Source: an uncultured Comamonas sp. (GTDB lineage: Bacteria; Pseudomonadota; Gammaproteobacteria; Burkholderiales; Burkholderiaceae_C). Taken from it: a DNA stretch of 64,000 bases. Below, in pieces: positions 57,964 to 64,000 of the stretch. The notes beneath the pieces were generated by a model. The model saw only the letters and a program-made list of their open reading frames with translations. It ran no database searches and was not told where the DNA came from. Within the stretch, counting starts at the first letter, position 1. Each line of letters starts with the position of its first letter. The position numbers and the translations under genes were made by a program. The stretch is from positions 1 to 64,000 of the forward strand of contig CABIIJ010000057.1 of assembly GCA_902175065.1 (NCBI GenBank). Reading direction: 5' to 3'.

Positions 57964-59939
57964 GCCTGCGGCTCCGTTTCCTGCGTTGCTTTCGCTGCGG
58001 CGGCAAAGCCCTTGAAGCCGCCTTTTTTCAGGTGAATCATCAGCAGCGAAATCGCCGCCGGGGTCACCCCGGAAATGCGCGAGGCTTGCCCCAGGGTTTC
58101 AGGCCGGTGTTTCTGCAATTTCTGCCGCACCTCGATCGACAGCGCCGCCACCTGCATGTAATCCAGATCGGCGGGCAATTTCAGGCTTTCATAGTGCGCG
58201 GCGCGTTGCACTTCTTCCTTCTGGCGGTCGATGTAGCCGGAATACTTGGCGGCAATTTCCACCTGCTCGACCACGGCATCATGGACATCGCCCAAGGTTT
58301 CACGTGAAACATCGGCGCTGGCGTACTTCCCGCCATCCATCCCCAGCAGGCTGGGGTAATCCACCCCGGGGCGGCGCAGCAGGTCGAACAGGTTGTATTC
58401 GTGGTCGATGCCCTTGCCCAGCACCCGCTCCGCTTCACTCTGCGGCAGGATGCGCGGGTTTACCCAGGTGGCTTTCAGCCGCTCTGTTTCACGTGAAACC
58501 GCATCGCGCTTGCGGTTGAACACATCCCACTGCGCATCATCGACCACGCCCAGCTCACGCCCCACTTCGGTCAGGCGCATATCGGCGTTGTCCTCGCGCA
58601 GTTGCAGGCGGAACTCTGCCCGGCTGGTGAACATGCGGTAAGGTTCGGTCACGCCTTTGGTGATCAGGTCGTCGATCAGTACGCCCAGGTAGGCTTCATC
58701 GCGGCGCGGCAGCCACGGCCCCTGGCCGCGCACTTGCAGCCCGGCGTTGATTCCGGCAAACAGGCCTTGCGCCGCCGCTTCTTCGTAACCCGTGGTGCCG
58801 TTGATCTGTCCGGCAAAAAACAGCCCTTGAATCTGGCGCGTTTCAAAACTGCTTTTCAGGGCACGCGGGTCAAAGTAGTCGTATTCAATCGCGTAGCCGG
58901 GCCGTAGGATGTGGGCGTTCTCCAGCCCTTTCATCGAACGCACCAGCGCGTACTGGATATCGAACGGCAGGCTGGTCGAAATGCCGTTGGGGTAGTACTC
59001 GTGGGTGGTCAGGCCCTCGGGTTCCAAGAAGATCTGGTGGCTGTCCTTGTCGGCAAAGCGGTTGATCTTGTCTTCCACGCTGGGGCAATAGCGCGGCCCG
59101 ACACCCTCGATCTTGCCGGTGAACATGGGGCTACGGTCAAAGCCGCTGCGGATGATGTCGTGCGTGCGCTGGTTGGTATGCGTGACCCAGCAAGGCACTT
59201 GCCGGGGATGCAGGCTGGCGTGGCCCCGGTAGCTGAATACCGGCAGCACCCCTTCATTCACGCCGCCGGGCATCCCGTCGCCGGGCTGTTCGGTGCACTG
59301 GCTGAAGTCGATGCTGCGCCCGTCAATGCGCGGCGGCGTGCCGGTTTTCAAACGGCCCTGGGGCAATTGCAGCTCCTTCAAGCGGGCCGACAAACTCATC
59401 GACGGCGGATCGCCCGCCCGGCCCCCGGCATGGTTGCGCAGACCGACGTGGATTTTTCCATCCAGGAAGGTCCCCACCGTCAGCACCACGGCCCGGGCGC
59501 GGAACTGGATGCCGATCTGCGTCACGGCACCGACGACACGCTCGCCCTCGACCATCAAATCGTCCACCGCCTGCTGGAACAGCCACAGGTTGGGCTGGTT
59601 CTCCAGCGTGTGGCGAATCGCCGCCTTGTACAGAATCCGGTCGGCCTGGGCACGGGTGGCCCGCACGGCCGGGCCTTTGGAGCTGTTCAAAATGCGGAAC
59701 TGAATCCCCGCCTGGTCGGTGGCCAGGGCCATGGCGCCGCCCAGGGCATCGACCTCCCTGACCAAGTGGCCTTTGCCAATTCCCCCGATCGAGGGGTTGC
59801 AGCTCATCTGCCCGAGGGTTTCGATATTGTGGGTCAGCAACAGGGTTTTACAGCCCATGCGGGCAGCGGCCAGGGCGGCCTCGGTGCCAGCGTGGCCACC
59901 ACCGACCACGATGACGTCAAATTCTTGGGGGTACAGCAT
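57960..59939 (-). CDS. mnmG: tRNA uridine-5-carboxymethylaminomethyl modification enzyme
   Basis: '[68 protein letters not shown]'. Confidence 0.98.
   Translation of the reverse strand: MLYPQEFDVIVVGGGHAGTEAALAAARMGCKTLLLTHNIETLGQMSCNPSIGGIGKGHLVREVDALGGAMALATDQAGIQFRILNSSKGPAVRATRAQADRILYKAAIRHTLENQPNLWLFQQAVDDLMVEGERVVGAVTQIGIQFRARAVVLTVGTFLDGKIHVGLRNHAGGRAGDPPSMSLSARLKELQLPQGRLKTGTPPRIDGRSIDFSQCTEQPGDGMPGGVNEGVLPVFSYRGHASLHPRQVPCWVTHTNQRTHDIIRSGFDRSPMFTGKIEGVGPRYCPSVEDKINRFADKDSHQIFLEPEGLTTHEYYPNGISTSLPFDIQYALVRSMKGLENAHILRPGYAIEYDYFDPRALKSSFETRQIQGLFFAGQINGTTGYEEAAAQGLFAGINAGLQVRGQGPWLPRRDEAYLGVLIDDLITKGVTEPYRMFTSRAEFRLQLREDNADMRLTEVGRELGVVDDAQWDVFNRKRDAVSRETERLKATWVNPRILPQSEAERVLGKGIDHEYNLFDLLRRPGVDYPSLLGMDGGKYASADVSRETLGDVHDAVVEQVEIAAKYSGYIDRQKEEVQRAAHYESLKLPADLDYMQVAALSIEVRQKLQKHRPETLGQASRISGVTPAAISLLMIHLKKGGFKGFAAAAKATQETEPQA
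58296..58311. other. parS site (inside mnmG)
   Basis: ggtttcacgtgaaaca: 15/16 match to TGTTTCACGTGAAACA. Confidence 0.88.
58485..58500. other. parS site (inside mnmG)
   Basis: tgtttcacgtgaaacc: 15/16 match to TGTTTCACGTGAAACA. Confidence 0.88.
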
Positions 59940-60148
59940 TGTTCAAACTCCAAAGCAGGGCCGCGTTGTACTGCACGGCCCCGTTGCGCCGGGGGATAGG
60001 AAATACAAATGCACGTAAAAAACTGTTTTCATGGTGCAGGCGCAAGGCAAGCCGACGATTTTCCCATTCTTTTACGTTTTTTGTCTTCAATACGGCCTTG
60101 CACAAAGCCCTACGATGCTCGGTTCATCAACCACTTCCCAGCCTTGTC

Positions 60149-60754
60149 ATGAAGCTCTACTACAGCCCCGGCGCCTGCTCCCTCTCGCCCCACATCATTG
60201 CCCGTGAAGCCGGACTGCCGTGCGAAATCATTCAGGCCAGCACCAAGACCCACAAGCTGGCCGACGGCACCGACTTCTACACCATCAATCCCCTGGGCTA
60301 TGTACCGTTCCTGGTGCTCGACGACGGGCAGACCCTGCGCGAAGGCCCGGTCATCGTCCAGTACCTGGCCGACCAGGCGCCGGAAAAAGGGCTGATCGGC
60401 CCCGCTGGCAGCATGGAGCGCTACCGCGCCCTGGAATGGCTCAACTTCATCGGCACCGAACTGCACAAAGGCTTCGCCCCTTTGTTCGTGCCCGGTACCC
60501 CGGAAGACTTCAAACCCGTCGTCAAGCAGCGCCTGCTGCAGCGCTTTGCCTGGGTGGATGAACAACTGGCAGGCAAAGACTATTTACTGGGCGATAAATT
60601 CGGCGTGGCCGATGCGTATTTGTTCACCGTCTCGAACTGGGGCAAATTCGTGGGGGTGGATTTATCCGGCTTTGCCAACCTCCAGGCCTATGTCGCCCGT
60701 GTTGCAGCCCGCCCTGGCGTGCAAGCTGCGCTGAAGGCAGAAGGTTTGCTGTAA
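60149..60754 (+). CDS. Glutathione S-transferase
   Basis: 'MKLYYSPGACSLSPHIIAREAGLPCEIIQASTKTHKLADGTDFYTINPLGYVPFLVLDDGQTLREGPVIVQYLADQ'. Confidence 0.96.
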   Translation: MKLYYSPGACSLSPHIIAREAGLPCEIIQASTKTHKLADGTDFYTINPLGYVPFLVLDDGQTLREGPVIVQYLADQAPEKGLIGPAGSMERYRALEWLNFIGTELHKGFAPLFVPGTPEDFKPVVKQRLLQRFAWVDEQLAGKDYLLGDKFGVADAYLFTVSNWGKFVGVDLSGFANLQAYVARVAARPGVQAALKAEGLL

Positions 60755-60788
60755 GAACCTGTTCTAAAGACAGCGCTTCCCCTGAAAT

Positions 60789-60818
60789 AAAAAAAGGTTC
60801 CACGTGGAACCTTTTTTT
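60789..60818. terminator. Bidirectional terminator with a parS-like stem
   Basis: Perfect 30-bp palindrome aaaaaaaggttccacgtggaaccttttttt between convergent GST and MCP genes. Confidence 0.88.
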
Positions 60819-60824
60819 GTGGGC

Positions 60825-62435
60825 CTACCCCAGGAGGTAATGGCTTGCCTGCCGTCCCGGGCTGGCCGCTCCCGCAGCCAGTTTGAATTGGCCAACCACA
60901 CTGGCCAGGCGCTGAGCCTGGTCATTGAGCGACTGGGCCGCCGCCGCCGATTGCTCGACCAGGGCGGCATTTTGCTGGGTCATCTGGTCGATATGGCCCA
61001 CGGCCTGGTTCACCTCGGCAATGCCCGTCGATTGCTCATTCGCCGTCGAGGTAATGTCGCGAATGATGCTGACCACCCGCTCGATGCCGCTGACGATGCC
61101 CTCCATGGTCGTGCCCGCGTCCTGTGCATTGCGCACCCCGCCATCCACGGCGGCCACGCTGGAGCCGATGAGTTTCTTGATCTCATTGGCGGCTTCGGCA
61201 CTGCGGTGGGCCAGTGAGCGCACTTCACCCGCCACCACGGCAAAGCCACGACCTTGCTCCCCGGCGCGGGCCGCCTCGACGGCGGCATTCAACGCCAGGA
61301 TATTGGTTTGGAAGGCAATCGAGTCGATCAGCCCGATGATGTCGCCAATCCTGCGGCTGGAGTTGGCGATCTCCTGCATGCTGCTGACCGCTTCCCGCAC
61401 GACCACCCCGCCCTGCCCCGCCGTCTGCGCCGCCGATGCGGCCAGTTGATTGGCCTGCCCGGCAGAATCTGCCGTCTGCTGGACGGTGCCGGTCAATTGC
61501 TCCAGCGAAGCAACCGTTTGCTGCAGATTGCTGGCGGTTTGTTCGGTCCGCGACGAAAGATCGGCGTTGCCGCTGGCAATTTCCTGGCTGGCCAGGGCGA
61601 TGTTGTTGCTGGCGGACTGCACCTGGCCGACCATCTGGCCCAGATTGTTCTGCATGTCCTGCAGGTCGCGCTGCAGGTCGGCAATTTCATCCTTGCCCCG
61701 GCTATCGAGCTGCTGGGTCAGATCCCCCTGCGCGATCGCCTTGGCCAGTTTCTGCGCCTGCCCCAGGGGGCGGCAAATGGCCAGCATGTTCAGCCAGGTC
61801 AGCGGCCCGACGACCAGCAAGGCCAGCAGCACCGAGGCCAGAAACAGCCACTTGGCCTGCTGGGTCACCGCATCGCCGCCCTGCTGCAACGCTTGCGCCT
61901 GCTGCTGCAACAGGGTTTGCAGGCGTTGCATGTCCTGCTGGGCAACCAGCAGATGCTGGTGGGGTTGGCGGGCGTCTTCAAAGGTTTGCTCGACACTGAC
62001 ATAGGGGTTGGCCTGCAAACCCTCCACCAAAAGGGCAAAGCCCGCAGCATAGGCCTGCATCGACTGGGCAAGCTTTTCAGCATCCTGCTGCTGGAGGCCA
62101 TCCATACCTTGCCGGTACTGTGTCAACGCCTCCTGAAAAGACCGCACGCGGTTTGTCCAGTCGGCGTATGGCGTGTCCAGGATCCCCCCTTTGGAGAAGG
62201 TGATCAGAATCTCTTTTTCATCCAGCTCGATCGCATTGAACCGGCCCTGCAACTGCTGCAACTGCTGGTTCTGCTCCCACGGCCCCTGGATGAAGTCGTG
62301 GTGCAAATCGTAGATGCGCAACATGCTCCACATGCCGACGCCCCCGAGCAACCCCAGCAGGAGCAAAACCACCGCAATTGCGCTTTGCATCCGAAATCGG
62401 ATAGTAAACCTGCGCATCAGGGTCAATACGTTCAT
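60825..62435 (-). CDS. Methyl-accepting chemotaxis protein
   Basis: N-terminal TM, HAMP, '[55 protein letters not shown]'. Confidence 0.96.
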   Translation of the reverse strand: MNVLTLMRRFTIRFRMQSAIAVVLLLLGLLGGVGMWSMLRIYDLHHDFIQGPWEQNQQLQQLQGRFNAIELDEKEILITFSKGGILDTPYADWTNRVRSFQEALTQYRQGMDGLQQQDAEKLAQSMQAYAAGFALLVEGLQANPYVSVEQTFEDARQPHQHLLVAQQDMQRLQTLLQQQAQALQQGGDAVTQQAKWLFLASVLLALLVVGPLTWLNMLAICRPLGQAQKLAKAIAQGDLTQQLDSRGKDEIADLQRDLQDMQNNLGQMVGQVQSASNNIALASQEIASGNADLSSRTEQTASNLQQTVASLEQLTGTVQQTADSAGQANQLAASAAQTAGQGGVVVREAVSSMQEIANSSRRIGDIIGLIDSIAFQTNILALNAAVEAARAGEQGRGFAVVAGEVRSLAHRSAEAANEIKKLIGSSVAAVDGGVRNAQDAGTTMEGIVSGIERVVSIIRDITSTANEQSTGIAEVNQAVGHIDQMTQQNAALVEQSAAAAQSLNDQAQRLASVVGQFKLAAGAASPGRQASHYLLG

Positions 62436-62542
62436 AAAATTATCCTCTTTGCCGATCTAAAGGCATAAAAAGTGCGTACCTGGGTAGGCCCATGCCAGGG
62501 CGTCATTTTCGGTGATTTGTGAAAAATTGTTGCAAATAGTCC

Positions 62543-62572
62543 CTTGACCTTGACATGATGCAAAGGATCAAG
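62543..62572 (+). promoter_or_regulatory. MerR/CueR-type operator-promoter upstream of copZ
   Basis: cttgaccttgacatgatgcaaaggatcaag: TTGACC -35 within an inverted repeat, long (about 20 bp) spacer to a weak -10. Confidence 0.7.
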
Positions 62573-62612
62573 ATAACCCATTCTTTGTAGTACTTTTTCA
62601 GGAGAAATTTTC

Positions 62613-62810
62613 ATGGAACATGTTTTCAGCGTCACCGGCATGACCTGCGGCCACTGCGAACGCGCCGTACAGCAAGCACTGTTGACCGTCGATGCCCAGG
62701 CCCAGGTGCAGATCGACCGCACTGCCAACCGGGTCGTCGTGCAATCGAGCAACGCCAGCCGCGAAGCCCTGGCCGCCGCAATGGCCGAAGAAGGCTATAC
62801 CGTTGCCTGA
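62613..62810 (+). CDS. Heavy-metal-associated (CopZ-like) copper chaperone
   Basis: 'EHVFSVTGMTCGHCERAVQQALLTVDAQAQVQIDRTANRVVVQSSNASREALAAAMAEEGYTVA' with GMTCGHC metal site. Confidence 0.96.
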   Translation: MEHVFSVTGMTCGHCERAVQQALLTVDAQAQVQIDRTANRVVVQSSNASREALAAAMAEEGYTVA

Positions 62811-63228
62811 CAACGCCGCCTGGCCCGTCCCGATCGGCACGGCAGCGGCCCGGGCCGGCGTCTCGGCCCGCATGGTACGCCACTACGAAACCCTGGGGCT
62901 GCTGCCCACCGTGGCCCGCACCGACAGTGGCTACCGCCAATACACGGCCAGCGACGTGCATACCCTGCGCTTCATCCGCCGCTGCCGGGATCTGGGTTTC
63001 TCCATGGAAGAAATCCGCCTGCTGCTGACCCTGTGGCGCGACAAACACCGTACCAGCGCCCAGGTCAAACGCATCGCCCAGACGCATATCGCCCAGCTCA
63101 ACGAACGCATTGCCGCCATGCAGGCCATGCAGCGCAGCCTGCAGGCGCTGGTGTCCTGCTGCAAGGGCGACGAGCGGCCCGATTGCCCGATCCTGGACGA
63201 CCTGGGCGCACCGCTGCCATCGGATTAG
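62803..63228 (+). CDS. CueR-like MerR-family copper-responsive regulator
   Basis: 'PIGTAAARAGVSARMVRHYETLGLLPTVARTDSGYRQYTASDVHTLRFIRRCRDLGFSMEEIRLLLTLWRD', C-terminal 'CCKGDERPDCPIL'; likely TTG start overlapping copZ. Confidence 0.92.
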   Translation: MPDNAAWPVPIGTAAARAGVSARMVRHYETLGLLPTVARTDSGYRQYTASDVHTLRFIRRCRDLGFSMEEIRLLLTLWRDKHRTSAQVKRIAQTHIAQLNERIAAMQAMQRSLQALVSCCKGDERPDCPILDDLGAPLPSD

Positions 63229-63256
63229 CAGATTCTTGGAGCGTTTTATAAAAAAT

Positions 63257-63332
63257 AGCTGCTATCGCTGAATACAAGCCATTTTCAAGATAAAAACAAT
63301 CTGAAAATCAATATGTACCAGCGGAACCAGCT
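63257..63332. repeat. 76-bp dispersed palindromic element, copy J
   Basis: agctgctatcgctgaatacaagccattttcaagat...atctgaaaatcaatatgtaccagcggaaccagct. Confidence 0.85.
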
Positions 63333-63338
63333 CTCTTT

Positions 63339-64000
63339 TTAGAACGGTGCCGCCTCGGGATCAGTATCCGCCGGAGCCTGCGCCGGCCCGGTGACCGTGC
63401 CTTTGCCGCCCCCGGCCCGGCGTTGCGGCGCAGGTGTTTCCGACGCAGCTTGCGGCTGCGGCGTGCGCCCTTCCCCGCCCAAGGCGGCCAGCAAGTCGGG
63501 CACCAGCAAACTCAATTCCCCGGTGGCAATGGCCACGTCGGCATCGAAACCACTTTCCGTGGCCTCATCCTGCGCCGCTTCCTGAAAAACGATTTTCTTC
63601 AGTTGCAGCGCCTCGGTCAGCGTGAAGCTGACACGCCCCTGCCAGGTCAGCGCCAACTGGCTGGGCAGCTTGCCCTGCTCGATGTGCGTGCGCACCTCAT
63701 CGATATCCAGCGGGTGGCGGGTATAGCGCACTACCGCCTTGCTGCCATCGCCGGCCTTCAGCTCGCAGGACTGGTCGATCACCAGTTCCGGCGGTGCCTC
63801 CTGGGTCAAAAGCCATTGCGCCATCGCCGCTTGCGGGCTGATTTGCGTGTCCAGCAAAGCCACGGCAAACCCCGAAAGCTGTTCCACCAGACTGCTGACC
63901 ACGGCATCCGCCTTGGTCTGGGCGCTGGCGTCGATCACCAGCAAACGGGCCTGCGGGTCGATCCAGACCCACAGCCCGCTTTGCTTGGTAAACGCTTGCG
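63339..64000 (-). CDS. rdgC: Recombination-associated protein RdgC, C-terminal part (5' end outside window)
   Basis: 'LLVIDASAQTKADAVVSSLVEQLSGFAVALLDTQISPQAAMAQWLL...DQSCELKAGDGSKAVVRYTRHPLDIDEVRTHIEQGKLPSQLALTWQGRVSFTLTEALQLKKIVF'. Confidence 0.93.
   Translation of the reverse strand, partial: QAFTKQSGLWVWIDPQARLLVIDASAQTKADAVVSSLVEQLSGFAVALLDTQISPQAAMAQWLLTQEAPPELVIDQSCELKAGDGSKAVVRYTRHPLDIDEVRTHIEQGKLPSQLALTWQGRVSFTLTEALQLKKIVFQEAAQDEATESGFDADVAIATGELSLLVPDLLAALGGEGRTPQPQAASETPAPQRRAGGGKGTVTGPAQAPADTDPEAAPF

Noticed and set aside
62436-62465. taaaattatcctctttgccgatct as a sigma-28 promoter
   Set aside because: Spacing of 12 bp instead of about 15 and orientation away from the chemotaxis gene

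Overview
High-GC chromosomal window from a betaproteobacterium. Gene content and order look like Comamonadaceae, which is inference and not a database result. About 50 protein genes can be supported: recD (partial), PCu(A)C chaperone, PhaM-like, tgt, UspA, a two-component system next to a DUF3649/PepSY/DUF3325/TonB-receptor operon, a porin, DUF485-actP, a DUF4212/VC_2705-type symporter with two flanking DUF294 + DnaQ-exonuclease pairs, two MCPs, a leucine/isovalerate (liu) cluster, a Na+/H+ antiporter, nirBD-nirC, minCDE, azurin, prfC, mnmG-rsmG-parA-hydrolase-parB, GST, copZ-cueR and rdgC (partial). No rRNA, tRNA, CRISPR, IS element or prophage was recognised. The strongest unexplained signal is a dispersed imperfect-palindrome family: nine copies, each exactly 76 bp by my count from AGCT (TGCT once) to AGCT, with an internal TTTCA/TGAAA stem in near-fixed register. 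Every copy overlaps or lies within about 25 bp of a stop codon; two supply the stop codon itself and one appears to supply a ribosome-binding site. Other notable points: a cluster of five parS-like sites (one forms the stem of a bidirectional terminator), a sensor-kinase-like protein fused to a DnaQ exonuclease beside an acetate-type symporter, an AT-rich divergent regulatory region with a 22-bp perfect palindrome, and an 11-bp tandem repeat abutting minC.
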